In this document: positions 22,688 through 31,210 of the stretch, piece by piece | How positions within the stretch are numbered: the first letter of the stretch is position 1 | Layout of the letters: each line of letters opens with the position of its first letter | NCBI GenBank assembly: GCA_937889535.1 | Contig: CALBZW010000022.1 | Span: forward strand, 24,235 to 88,234 | Direction of reading: 5' to 3' | DNA length: 64,000 nucleotides | From: an uncultured Candidatus Saccharibacteria bacterium | GTDB lineage: Bacteria > Patescibacteriota > Saccharimonadia > Saccharimonadales > Saccharimonadaceae | Made by a program: the position numbers and the translations under genes | The notes under the pieces: model-generated | Told to the model about the DNA's origin: nothing | What the model saw: the letters and a program-made list of their open reading frames with translations, nothing else | Database searches by the model: none

Positions 22688-23104
22688 ATGAAGATTTTAT
22701 GGACAGATGGCAGTGCAAGTCCAAATCCGGGGCCGGGGGGATTTGCGGTGATTGAGAATCACCAGCCAGTGGTGCTGGGAAGCGAAAAGCAATCGACGAA
22801 CATTCGGATGGAGGGATTGGCGATGATTGCGGCGATTAAATATGCGAAGGGCGAGCCGTGCGAGATTCATAGCGATTCGGAGTTCTGGATTAATGTAGTG
22901 ACGAAGTGGGCGGGGAACTGGGCGCGGAATGGCTGGAAGAAGAAAACTGGCGAGATTAAGAATTTGGATATTGTGCAAGAATTGTATCAACTATATTTGG
23001 ATAATCCAGTGGAGCTGGTGTGGGTGCGGGGGCATGTTGGTACGGCGGATAATGAGTTGGCGGATGAGTGGGCTAACAAAGCTCGGCAAGGCGCAAAAAT
23101 CTAG
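22688..23104 (+). CDS. rnhA: ribonuclease HI
   Basis: 138 residues. WTDGSASPNPG carries catalytic D7; MEGLAMIAAI carries the Glu, IHSDSEF the second Asp, and GTADNELADEWAN the last Asp. VRGHVG carries the flexible His. The enzyme cuts RNA in RNA-DNA hybrids. TATAAT lies near 22663 and AGGAGG precedes the ATG. It is followed by a 120-base foldback. Confidence 0.93.
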   Translation: MKILWTDGSASPNPGPGGFAVIENHQPVVLGSEKQSTNIRMEGLAMIAAIKYAKGEPCEIHSDSEFWINVVTKWAGNWARNGWKKKTGEIKNLDIVQELYQLYLDNPVELVWVRGHVGTADNELADEWANKARQGAKI

Positions 23105-23105
23105 G

Positions 23106-23228
23106 GGAGCTTGTTCTCGGAGCGAGCTACGGCGTTAGGAGCTGCGCTACGCAGGAGCAGGACTATGAGTCCAGCTCCTTTGCGTTGCTCGCTCCTGCCT
23201 TGTATCTCATCTCCGATAACTTTGCTCC
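23106..23228. repeat. long foldback between convergent genes
   Basis: GGAGC-tt-GTT-c-TCGGAG pairs with CTCCGA-t-AAC-ttt-GCTCC. Inside, GGAGC-A-GGACT and AGTCC-A-GCTCC (23154-23178) form a strong hairpin, with ACGCA/TGCGT between. It separates rnhA from the convergent surface-protein gene and resembles the foldbacks after rplU, parB and clpP in layout, though not in sequence. Confidence 0.7.
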
Positions 23229-23268
23229 TTAGCTTAGGTATAGTTTCGAGACGACTTTGCCTAGAAGT

Positions 23269-24054
23269 TTAGTGTCGGCCTGGTTTGCGGCGAGATGCTG
23301 GGGTGGCGTGTTTTGGCTGTCGGTTGTAGATGAAGTAGATGGCTGTGGCGGAGATAGCAGCGATGAAACTGACGAGGACAATGAAGACGATTGATGATGA
23401 CCCGGAAATGCCGCCGGTTTTGGGGATTTCGACAGGTAGATTTTCGTCTGCGTCTTCGTCGACATTATAACTTTCGGTAGATTCAAAAGTGGTTAAGGTG
23501 ATGTCGTTGGATGATTGGCGGTCGGAGTCGGTCTTAGAATCGGTTGCTGTGGTAGTAGCGACAGCGGTGACGGCTGGAGTGCTTGAGATTGCCGAAGTCT
23601 GGCTTTGAGTGGTAGAGGTGGCGGTCGGCGCTGCGCTGGAAGACGGCGTTTGGGTAGCTTGGGCGGCGAGGCTTTCAGCGCGGACGATGCCGAAAAGATA
23701 GCGGCAGCTAGTAATCGCCTGGTCGATAACGGTCAGAGCGATACCGTAGGCTTCAGCATTGCGAACGGTAAAATCAGCATTGTTATAGTTGGCAATCAGT
23801 AAATTGGTTTTGGTAACAAGGGAATGAAGATATTCGTATTCTTGATAGTATGGAGTATCTGGAGTAATAGGAGTAGCGTTGGCGCCGTAATATTTTGAAT
23901 AGTCAGCAAAGGTTTCGATACGAGTAACGGCAGCTTCGAGTTCGGATTTGGGTGGGAGGTTGACCGTGGTGGCTTCGGCGTGACCGGCGGGAAAGATGGC
24001 ACAGATAGTGATTAAAATTGACACAAAAATACTGGTAACGGTCGAACGTCTCAT
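23269..24054 (-). CDS. sortase-anchored surface protein (IPKTG signal)
   Basis: 261 residues from ATG 24054, which has AAGGAG upstream. A signal peptide covers about residues 1-30. A helical outer domain with two cysteines and a Ser/Thr/Ala-rich stalk follow. I210-P-K-T-G-G then comes before a hydrophobic helix and a basic tail, a variant cell-wall sorting signal. It would be a substrate of the sortase at 58849-60231. The outer domain is not recognised. Confidence 0.8.
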   Translation of the reverse strand: MRRSTVTSIFVSILITICAIFPAGHAEATTVNLPPKSELEAAVTRIETFADYSKYYGANATPITPDTPYYQEYEYLHSLVTKTNLLIANYNNADFTVRNAEAYGIALTVIDQAITSCRYLFGIVRAESLAAQATQTPSSSAAPTATSTTQSQTSAISSTPAVTAVATTTATDSKTDSDRQSSNDITLTTFESTESYNVDEDADENLPVEIPKTGGISGSSSIVFIVLVSFIAAISATAIYFIYNRQPKHATPASRRKPGRH

Positions 24055-24172
24055 ATTGTAACTCCTTATTTGCACTGATTGTAGCAAAGGGAAAATTAAA
24101 AGGCAAGCAGGAGCGGGATAGAGGTGGGGTTATGCTTGTGAGGTCAAAAATAGCATGGTATAATAGGGATAT

Positions 24173-24742
24173 ATGAAGAAACTTATTGTAAAAAGTCAAC
24201 TGGTGGATCGGGCGAAATTTGACCGAAAGTTGGCGAATATCGGAATGGTGCTTTCGCCGGCGATTTGGCAGCATGAGCGGGTGTATGTTGCGCATGATTA
24301 CCGCCCGCGGATGAATTATCCGAGATTGATGCTGCGGACGGAGGTAGCAGCGACTGACCAGCCGGCGCGGTATGCACTCAGGTTGAAGCGGCATATTGAG
24401 GATAGTGGTGTAGATTGGGTGAATTCGACACTGGTGGCGGACTATACGGAAGCGACGATGATGATTCATCAGCTCGGATATCGGAAGATGACGGAGGTGA
24501 GTCGACAGAGGCAAGAGCTGATCCTAGATGAGCGGACGGTGATTTATCTGGATACGCTGGAGGGTGTGCCGCAGCCGTTTTTGAAGATTGAGGCGGAACT
24601 AACGGATGAGATGTCGGTCGAAGCGGTACGAAAAGAATTGTTCACGACGCTGGATTTGCTGGGGCAGGAAACTTTTCTGATGCAGACGTATGCGGAGTTG
24701 ATGACAGAACAAATGCAGCCGTATTATCTGCCAAAAAGCTAG
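24173..24742 (+). CDS. CYTH-domain protein (class IV adenylate cyclase/ThTPase-like)
   Basis: 189 residues with alternating charged strands of a CYTH triphosphate tunnel: HERVYV, LMLRTE, YALRLKRH, EVSRQRQELIL, VIYLDTLEG and FLKIEAEL, with many Arg/Lys/Glu lining residues. Such proteins act on triphosphates using metal ions; the substrate here is unknown. The leading ExExK motif is degenerate (LIVKSQL). TATAAT at 24159-24164 lies eight bases before the ATG with no Shine-Dalgarno, predicting a leaderless message. Confidence 0.72.
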   Translation: MKKLIVKSQLVDRAKFDRKLANIGMVLSPAIWQHERVYVAHDYRPRMNYPRLMLRTEVAATDQPARYALRLKRHIEDSGVDWVNSTLVADYTEATMMIHQLGYRKMTEVSRQRQELILDERTVIYLDTLEGVPQPFLKIEAELTDEMSVEAVRKELFTTLDLLGQETFLMQTYAELMTEQMQPYYLPKS

Positions 24743-24766
24743 CTATAATGAGTTATTTCGGGTTTC

Positions 24767-24802
24767 GGACATAAAACAGATATGAATATCTGTTTTATGT
24801 CC
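24767..24802. repeat. 17-pair perfect hairpin between convergent genes
   Basis: GGACATAAAACAGATAT, a two-base loop, and its exact complement. The right arm touches the stop codon of the KwaB-like gene. It may act as a bidirectional transcript end, but no T-run flanks it. Confidence 0.8.
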
Positions 24803-25911
24803 TATCCTCGCGGTGGTTCGCCCTCGGGTTCGGAGAGGAGTTTTTTGGATTTGATTTCGTAGCGGCGACCGTTGACTGGGGAGACGAAGTAATCTTCGCT
24901 GAGGAGATTGACGAACATGGTCAAATCCTTGTCGTCCATGATAATAATTGAGCCGTCATCATCGGTCATGAGTTCAAGTTGCATTTCGTCAGCGTAGTCG
25001 ATGAGTTGGTCTTGAGACATTTCTTCGTTGATGTCGAGGGCTTGGAGTTTTTTCACAAGCGGTTTTTTGTCTTGGAGCAGGGTATTGAGTGTCAAGCCTT
25101 CGGCGAAACTGAGCTTATACTTGTCGGTCAGCTCTTTGGCCTTGGCGTCGGCGATAACTTGGGACTTGTAGTCGTACTGGAAAAGGTTTTCAAATTTCTT
25201 TTGGTTAAAGATTACGACAGTGTCGTCGATAATAGCGACTTGATTATCATCGGGCATTTTCAGAGCGACTTCGGCGGAGAATGGCTCAAAGCCCTCGCCG
25301 TTTAGCTCCCAGCTAGAGCCGCCTTTGAGGGCAGAGCTGGCGGAAATGGCTTTCGCGATGTAGAAAGTTTTGGTCTCGCCGTCGTCGCCAGGGTAAGTGA
25401 AGCGGGCGATGATGCCTTTGATTTTCTTAAACTCGTCGAGGTGGTCGCTCATGGAATCGATGTCGCGTGACTCATGTTCGATGAGATGGACGAGGGTCTC
25501 GGCACGGCCAACGTTGCTGAGAAGAGTGCGGTAGATGACCTTGTCTTCGCCGTCGGATTTCTCGTATTCGCGGCATTCGAGGCCTTTGTCGGCTTCTTTG
25601 ATAATATAACCGGTAGCTTCTTGCATGAAGAGGGCCTTCACGCTGGCGGTGAGCTGGTCAGAGTAACGGACGCGGTAAGGGGTGTAATTTTTGTTAAAGA
25701 GAAAGAGCTCAACGGAGACATTGTTCTTCACCTCGTCGATTTCGTTTGCCCAATGGAAGACGTCAAAACTATTACTCGGGTGCTCATGCGAAGCGGAGCT
25801 TGTTGGAGTCTCTGTCGGTGCGCTCGCGGTATCAGCAATAGGCTCGGTTGGAGTGGTTTCGACCGGAGTGTCCGGAGTAACATTAGCTAGCTGATCGTCT
25901 TGATTATCCAT
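24802..25911 (-). CDS. KwaB-like (DUF4868) protein
   Basis: 369 residues. A Pro/Thr-rich acidic N-terminal tail of about 45 residues is followed by a soluble domain whose second half (VAIIDDTVVIFNQKKFENLF, then a helical run and LTLNTLLQDKKPLVKKL) resembles DUF4868, the family of the Kiwa defence protein KwaB. This is by pattern memory. Kiwa KwaB works with the membrane protein KwaA. No KwaA is recognised, although an unrelated-looking membrane protein is divergently encoded at 26239. GAGG precedes the ATG, and the promoter has TGCTATAAT (-10 at 25935-25940). Defence function is inference. Confidence 0.6.
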   Translation of the reverse strand: MDNQDDQLANVTPDTPVETTPTEPIADTASAPTETPTSSASHEHPSNSFDVFHWANEIDEVKNNVSVELFLFNKNYTPYRVRYSDQLTASVKALFMQEATGYIIKEADKGLECREYEKSDGEDKVIYRTLLSNVGRAETLVHLIEHESRDIDSMSDHLDEFKKIKGIIARFTYPGDDGETKTFYIAKAISASSALKGGSSWELNGEGFEPFSAEVALKMPDDNQVAIIDDTVVIFNQKKFENLFQYDYKSQVIADAKAKELTDKYKLSFAEGLTLNTLLQDKKPLVKKLQALDINEEMSQDQLIDYADEMQLELMTDDDGSIIIMDDKDLTMFVNLLSEDYFVSPVNGRRYEIKSKKLLSEPEGEPPRG

Positions 25912-26057
25912 AAAATTTACCTCACTTTTGAGACATTATAGCATACTATCTTGGTTTTTGGAAACGAGAGCAAGCCTTATTTCGCTTGGGTGCTTGACTT
26001 TGCTTTCGGCTGACGCCGTAGAAAGGCCTGCGCATCCTCAGTTCTTCGCTCGGATGC

Positions 26058-26086
26058 TTGACTTTTTGGATAAAGTGTGCTACAAT
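26058..26086 (+). promoter_or_regulatory. promoter of the 216-aa membrane protein
   Basis: TTGACT, a 17-base spacer ending in TGTGC, and TACAAT at 26081-26086. The leader of about 145 bases holds an inverted repeat ATAGCAAGCAGCT/AGCTGTTTGCTAT (26148-26200). Confidence 0.75.
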
Positions 26087-26238
26087 AGAGCTATCCGAAG
26101 GGAATCTGCGGATTGCTTTTGAGGACATGGTGCTATAAATTTTAGGGATAGCAAGCAGCTTAAAAACTAATTCATCTCGAGTTGGAGCTGTTTGCTATGC
26201 CAGAATTCTTTAAATTTTCAAAAATAGGAGGTAGAAAG

Positions 26239-26889
26239 ATGGCACGAGTGAAAGGTAAGGCCTATGAGCCAACGCGGAAAGAAAAGGCAGCGAAGAGGAT
26301 GAAAAAAGTAAAGAAGATCCTTGTTGTCATTACGTTGATCTGCTGCGTGATAATGGTGATTAATGCCATTGCAGGTATGACTGGTAAGAAGGCTGTTGTC
26401 GAACATTTTGGCGGAGAAGAGAAAATGGCAGGATTGTCGGCGGCGGAGCTGCAAAATCCTTACTATGCAGAGGCGAATAGGCGTATGGATGATGCGAGAA
26501 CGCCAATAGGTAAAGTTTGGGGATTTTTTAATAATCTCTGGTGTTTGGCGTTACTCTGGAAGACTTGCCGATGGGGCTGGGGATTTAAGTCTACGGTGAG
26601 TTTTACGATTGCATTGTCTTGGGAAATAATCTTTTTGGCTATCGGTTTACCATTGTATTTTAGGTGGAAGAAGATTGCTGAGAAAAAAGAGGAAAAGAAG
26701 CCAATGGCTGACGTTCAAAAAGAAATGAATCAGAAATTGGAAGAGGAACAGCAAAAGATGGAACGTGAGGCTAAGGTTGCGGAGCAGAAGGCCAAGGATG
26801 AGGCTTGGCAAGAGGAATATGAAGCCATCATGCGACAGAAGAGAGTAGCCGAATGGGGCAATCGCGATGGCGGAAATGGAAAGAGGTGA
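26239..26889 (+). CDS. membrane protein with coiled-coil tail, unknown
   Basis: 216 residues from ATG 26239, seven bases after AGGAGG; a longer frame reaches 26182. A basic N-terminus leads to a hydrophobic helix (about 27-50). After an outer loop, hydrophobic stretches lie near 95-112 and 120-145, followed by a Lys/Glu/Gln-rich coiled coil of about 65 residues at the cytoplasmic end. No family is recognised. It is divergent from the KwaB-like gene and ends at a clear terminator. Confidence 0.65.
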   Translation: MARVKGKAYEPTRKEKAAKRMKKVKKILVVITLICCVIMVINAIAGMTGKKAVVEHFGGEEKMAGLSAAELQNPYYAEANRRMDDARTPIGKVWGFFNNLWCLALLWKTCRWGWGFKSTVSFTIALSWEIIFLAIGLPLYFRWKKIAEKKEEKKPMADVQKEMNQKLEEEQQKMEREAKVAEQKAKDEAWQEEYEAIMRQKRVAEWGNRDGGNGKR

Positions 26890-26901
26890 TGAAGTTTTAT
26901 G

Positions 26902-26932
26902 GGAGAGCCGCAAGTGGTGTGGCTCTCTTTTT
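26902..26932 (+). terminator. intrinsic terminator
   Basis: GGAGAGCC pairs with GGCTCTC and is followed by TTTTT, directly after the 216-aa membrane protein gene. Confidence 0.85.
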
Positions 26933-26939
26933 CATGGTG

Positions 26940-27504
26940 AAAGTTTTGCACAGTGGAAGTTGTATCTGTTGACCTCAATAAGTTTTGCACATTGTGGAAA
27001 AATGATAGGAAATTGTAACAGGGAAGAGTGGAAAAAGCGAAAGAATTTTCAAAATAATGCTTGCGTTTTCTGAAAAAATCGGGTAAACTGAAATCAGTGG
27101 ACGAAAACCCATACAAACAAGTGAAAAACTACAAAAATAACACAAAAACGTAGCAAACACGAAGCGGGGAAGCACCACAAACAAACATATAAAAATATAG
27201 CAAATTAACAAAGTTTGAGATCGGCCAACTAGGAGTTTTTGCGCGCGTTTAGGATACGCGTCATAGAAACCACTAGTACCTCCCAACAAACACCTCCCAA
27301 TTAACTCTAGGATTTTTGTCGTTAGATGAGAATCCACAACCCACTTTTACACTATAAGTCTCTCAACGGCCGTAAGTGAGTCTGGTTTCGGCTAGGCAGG
27401 ATTACGGTAGATTAAGTGTAGCAAGCAAACAAAAATTTTAGCAAATACAAAAACGCGGAAATTTCTAGTTGAACGGTCTCAAACAATGAGTGTATAATAT
27501 ACAC
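26940..27504 (+). other. intergenic region before rsmH with DnaA-box-like repeats and a promoter
   Basis: A direct repeat AGTTTTGCACA appears at 26942-26952 and 26981-26991; TTTTGCACA fits TTWTNCACA, and TGTGGAAAA (26993-27001) is a third match on the other strand. A promoter TTGCGT-17-TAAACT (27061-27089) then fires into about 400 A-rich bases with short stems (for example GCGCGT/ACGCGTC). No reading frame there has a start signal. Because rsmH has its own -10 at 27493, the upstream transcript may be a separate RNA or a long leader. No tmRNA or RNase P signature was found. Confidence 0.4.
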
Positions 27505-28380
27505 ATGAAGGAACTTCATCAACCTGTATTATTGTCAGAAGTACTTAGCGTGCTAGCGCCACAGCCGGGTGAATCGTATATGGATTTGACGGCAGGGTAT
27601 GCGGGGCATGCGAGTGAGATTTTGGATGTAACACAGAACTATAAGGATAGTGTCCTGGTAGATAGGGATGAAAATGCGATTCAGGTGCTAAAGGCGCGGT
27701 ATGAAAACCGACCCCTTAGGACCCAGAAAGCGGATTTTTATAGTGCGGTGTTGCAGGAAATTGAGTGTGGAAACGCTTTTGATATGATATTGATGGATTT
27801 TGGAGTTTCTTCTCCGCAGCTAGACAGGGCAGAACGGGGTTTTTCGTTTAGCAAGGATGGTCCGCTGGATATGCGAATGGACCAGGGGCAAGATCTGACC
27901 GCCGAAAGGATTGTGAACAAATGGAGTGAAAGGGATCTTGTAGAGATATTGGAAAAATATGGCGAGGAAAAACCGGGATTTGCGAAGCTGATTGCACGAG
28001 CGATTATTCATGGGCGACCGTGGAGCAATACGAAGGAGCTGGGAGATGCGTTGGCGAAATATGGACGAGGGGGGAAAGTTCATCCGGCGACACGAACATT
28101 CCAGGCGATTCGGATTGCGGTGAATGATGAGCTAGGGCAGATTGAGCGGACGTTGGAATTGTTGCCGAAGGTGTTGAAGCCTGGGGGACGAGTAGCGATC
28201 ATTACGTTTCATAGTCTAGAAGACCGATTGGTGAAGGATTGGATGCGCGAAGCGTCGGGATACGGCGAGGAGTCAGAGATTAGGATTTTGACGAAAAAAC
28301 CAATAACTGCGGAAACACAAGAGTTGTTTATCAACCCAAGAGCGAGGAGCGCGAAGCTGCGAGCGGCGATAAAACGGTAG
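27505..28380 (+). CDS. rsmH: 16S rRNA (cytosine(1402)-N(4))-methyltransferase
   Basis: 291 residues. H-Q-P-V-L-L near the start, the SAM-binding segment (YMDLTAGYAGHASEIL), DFGVSSPQLDRAERGFSF, and GRVAIITFHSLEDRLVK near the C-terminus are RsmH hallmarks. It methylates C1402 in the 16S rRNA P site and classically opens the dcw cluster. The usual mraZ upstream is absent. ATG 27505 is six bases after TATAAT (27493-27498) with no Shine-Dalgarno, so it is probably leaderless. Confidence 0.95.
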   Translation: MKELHQPVLLSEVLSVLAPQPGESYMDLTAGYAGHASEILDVTQNYKDSVLVDRDENAIQVLKARYENRPLRTQKADFYSAVLQEIECGNAFDMILMDFGVSSPQLDRAERGFSFSKDGPLDMRMDQGQDLTAERIVNKWSERDLVEILEKYGEEKPGFAKLIARAIIHGRPWSNTKELGDALAKYGRGGKVHPATRTFQAIRIAVNDELGQIERTLELLPKVLKPGGRVAIITFHSLEDRLVKDWMREASGYGEESEIRILTKKPITAETQELFINPRARSAKLRAAIKR

Positions 28381-28574
28381 AGTGTGGAGACTAGACTGGA
28401 GCGCGGCAAGTGGCTAGCGAGGTAGAGTGCGCTGGAGCGTTCGGAGCGATTGGACATGATAATGGCAACTGGACTGAGGAAATACGGTGGCGTTGGCGAT
28501 TAAGCTGATGCTGGCGGTGTTTTTTGATAGTTCAGCCAAGAAATAAAAACAAAATATAAAAAGGAGGCAAAATT

Positions 28575-28646
28575 ATGCCACGTCAAATTATTGTAACTAG
28601 CAACCGGTCACGTGCACAAAAGGTGCAAGTACACTTCGCGAAATAA
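28575..28646 (+). CDS. 23-aa basic small ORF
   Basis: AAAAAGGAGG lies seven bases before ATG, opening 23 codons (MPRQIIVTSNRSRAQKVQV...) with many Arg/Lys/Gln and no membrane segment. The ribosome binding site is among the best in the window, which is the only reason to call it. It sits between rsmH and a structured stretch and could be a leader peptide or a real small protein. Confidence 0.35.
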   Translation: MPRQIIVTSNRSRAQKVQVHFAK

Positions 28647-29064
28647 GCGATAGACCATAGTTGCGGCCGCTTGCGTGTTTTTCTAGGTGGCGGGTGACTA
28701 TGAAAATGTTATAATCTTTCGATTATAAAACATTTTCAGCCGTCAGCCCTGTTAATACCTTGAAAACATGCTAAGCGGTCAAGCATGACTACGTTTTTCC
28801 GATTTATGGGGAGTTGGGGATATGGGCCTGATGGCCTACCACGGTTGAAGAGTTAGTCTCGGAAGTGTTTTTAACTACATGACCTTCCCAGCACGTGTTG
28901 CGCGATAGTTATAGCTCTGTCGCGCCGCGTCCTGGTCTAGCTTGAAGTAGCCTTTGATTTTGGAGATTGGTTCGCAGATGGCGGGCTGCTGATGTTCGCG
29001 AGATATGGATTAGTAGGGAATGAAAAAATAACAAAAATAAAAACAGCGAGGAAAACAAAACAGA
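28647..29064 (+). other. structured intergenic stretch between rsmH and the ftsL-like gene
   Basis: It contains a strong irregular hairpin (GAAAATGTTATAATC, loop TTTC, 28721-28737, flanked by GGGTGAC and GTCAGCC), a CATGCT/AGCATG stem near 28766-28788, GGCC-TGAT-GGCC, and GCGCGA/TCGCGC. No gene with a start signal is seen. It may be a non-coding RNA or an mRNA leader; nothing matches a known RNA family by eye. Confidence 0.4.
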
Positions 29065-29418
29065 ATGAGACCACAAACATACACGACAAGGCGAGGAGCG
29101 ACGGTAGGTGCGTCGGCGGCTTGGTCAAGGAATCATAACACGGTGCGTCATACGCCAAAAACTTTGGGGTCGATTTCGAATGCGATGATTGTGGGGATGT
29201 TGGTACTCATCGTAGGGTTGATTTATGTAGCGCAGGGGACGCAGGCGACGAATTATGATTATGAATTGTCGCAATTGGAAGATGAAATTTCGGAGCTAGA
29301 GGCGAAAAAAGAGGATTTGGCGGTCGAGAAAGCGCGCTTGACGTCGGTAGCGGCATCGGAGAACAGTACGGTGGCGAACACGATGGATACGGCGAGCGTA
29401 AGTGGATATGCAGAGTAA
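29065..29418 (+). CDS. FtsL-like septal protein
   Basis: 117 residues. A basic N-terminus, one membrane helix at about 38-57 and an outer coiled coil (DYELSQLEDEISELEAKKEDL) give the FtsL/DivIC layout. FtsL sequences diverge strongly, so the call rests on this layout and on the position between rsmH and ftsI, where ftsL normally sits. It would tie the FtsQ-like and FtsW/FtsI proteins together at the septum. Confidence 0.65.
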   Translation: MRPQTYTTRRGATVGASAAWSRNHNTVRHTPKTLGSISNAMIVGMLVLIVGLIYVAQGTQATNYDYELSQLEDEISELEAKKEDLAVEKARLTSVAASENSTVANTMDTASVSGYAE

Positions 29419-29478
29419 GACATAAGATAGTTAGATGCTTGCCCTATTCCGTATATCTGGTTATGGTATAATTAAAGC

Positions 29479-31209
29479 ATGAACAGAAATAAAGTTTTGC
29501 GCTGGGGAGTGATTGCGGTGGTAGCTGTGATCGTGGCGCGGCTTTTTTGTATTCAGATTATCGATCATGACGTATGGACGGAGAAGGCGGCGGCGCAGCA
29601 GACGAAGCAGAATGTTTTAATTGCGAAACGGGGGGAGGTGTATATGATGGATGGGGATACGCCGGTGGCGGTGGCGATGAATGCAACGGTCTATACTGTA
29701 ATCGTGGACCCGATGTTGGCGAGTCAGGAAGAGGTGGAGAAGATAATTAGTCCGCTGATAGGTGATAAACAAGTAGCCGAGTGGAAAGATATATTCGCAG
29801 ATAAGAAACTGCGTTATTATGTTGTGGCGCGGAATGTGGAGCGTAAGGCGGCGGAAAAGGTCGCAGAGGCGGATCTTACTGGAGTGTGGTTGCAGGCGAA
29901 TACGAAACGGGTGTATCCGGAAGGAGATTTGGGAGCGACGGTACTGGGGTTTGTAAATGCGGAAGGGGTAGGTCAGTATGGTGTCGAGGGGGCAATGAAT
30001 GAGGAGCTGTCGGGGAAGGATGGACTGCTCCGGACGGTGAAAGATGTCAATAACGTGGCGTTGTCGATTGGGGATGATAATGTACGGATTCCGGCGGAGG
30101 ATGGACAGAATATTGTGCTGACGATTGATCGGAATTTGCAGTACAAGGTGGAGAAGATTTTGGAGCAAAAGGCTGGGGAATTAGGGTTTAAGAATATTAG
30201 TGCGTTGGTGATGAATCCGCAAAATGGGAAGATTCTTGCGATGGCGAATATTCCGGGGTATGATCCGGCGAATTTTGGGGCGGTGGAGAGCGCAGAGGAC
30301 TATATTAATCACGTGGTCGAAGACCCGTACGAGCCGGCAAGCGTATGTAAGGTGTTTGCGTTTGCGACGGGTCTGGAGTATGGAGTAATGACGCCGGATA
30401 AAACTTATCAAAATGATAATGTGACGTATGTAGATGGGCTGCCGATTAAGAATGCGGTGCAGTATACGAATTTGGTTGGCACGACGACGATGCAGACGGC
30501 GCTGGATTGGTCGATGAATACGGGGTCGACGCAGGTGCTGCGATGGCTGAGCGGGAGTGAGACAGACATTACGGCGACGGGGAGGGAACGGTTGTATGAT
30601 TATTACTATAATCATTTTGGGCTAGGGAAGGAGACAGGAATTGAACTGCTAGAGGCGATTGGTACGGTACAAGGTCCGCACGCGGAGATTTATGGGCTTG
30701 ATGCAACGTATGCCAATATGACGTTCGGTCAGAATATGCAGGTGACGATGTTGCAGACGGCGGCGGGATTGGCGTCGATTATCAATGGCGGAAATTATTA
30801 TACGCCGACGGTGGTGGCAGGGAAAATGATAGACGGGAAGTTTGTGGAGGAGGCGACTAAGGAGCTGGTAAGACGGACAGTTTCGGCGGAAACCAGTGCG
30901 ACGATGCGGGAAATGATGTATAATACACGTAAGACATGGCGTGAAAACGGTACGGATCCGGCGGGATATTATGTCGGTGGAAAGACTGGTACAGCGCAGG
31001 CAATTAAAAATGGAGAATATTCGTTTGACGAGACGATAGCGACGTATGTTGGGTTTGGCGGCGCGGAGGGGAGCGATCCGGAATATCTGATTATGGTGCG
31101 GGTCTGGGAAGAGAATAAGAAGGCAGCGGGTGATGCGCACGCTTTGCCGGTGTTTAATGAGTTAAAGGCGCAAGTTCAGGATTATTTAAAGATAAAGCCA
31201 GGAGTGTAA
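29479..31209 (+). CDS. ftsI: peptidoglycan transpeptidase (class B PBP)
   Basis: 576 residues. One N-terminal membrane helix (about 9-26), a PBP dimerisation domain with AKRGEVYM, and a transpeptidase domain with S288-V-C-K, S-M-N and K502-T-G-T. It cross-links septal peptidoglycan together with FtsW. No PASTA domains are present. ATG 29479 is six bases after TATAAT (29467-29472) without a Shine-Dalgarno, predicting a leaderless message starting inside the dcw cluster. Confidence 0.92.
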   Translation: MNRNKVLRWGVIAVVAVIVARLFCIQIIDHDVWTEKAAAQQTKQNVLIAKRGEVYMMDGDTPVAVAMNATVYTVIVDPMLASQEEVEKIISPLIGDKQVAEWKDIFADKKLRYYVVARNVERKAAEKVAEADLTGVWLQANTKRVYPEGDLGATVLGFVNAEGVGQYGVEGAMNEELSGKDGLLRTVKDVNNVALSIGDDNVRIPAEDGQNIVLTIDRNLQYKVEKILEQKAGELGFKNISALVMNPQNGKILAMANIPGYDPANFGAVESAEDYINHVVEDPYEPASVCKVFAFATGLEYGVMTPDKTYQNDNVTYVDGLPIKNAVQYTNLVGTTTMQTALDWSMNTGSTQVLRWLSGSETDITATGRERLYDYYYNHFGLGKETGIELLEAIGTVQGPHAEIYGLDATYANMTFGQNMQVTMLQTAAGLASIINGGNYYTPTVVAGKMIDGKFVEEATKELVRRTVSAETSATMREMMYNTRKTWRENGTDPAGYYVGGKTGTAQAIKNGEYSFDETIATYVGFGGAEGSDPEYLIMVRVWEENKKAAGDAHALPVFNELKAQVQDYLKIKPGV

Positions 31210-31210
31210 G

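Noticed and set aside
26975..27337. 120-codon minus-strand frame upstream of rsmH
   Set aside because: It has no ribosome binding site or nearby promoter, and overlaps a plus-strand promoter and the DnaA-box-like repeats; it is probably a chance frame in AT-rich DNA.
30181..30615. Long opposite-strand frames within ftsI, topA, RNase J and other core genes
   Set aside because: They are shadows caused by codon bias of the real genes and show Arg/His/Ile-rich unnatural composition.
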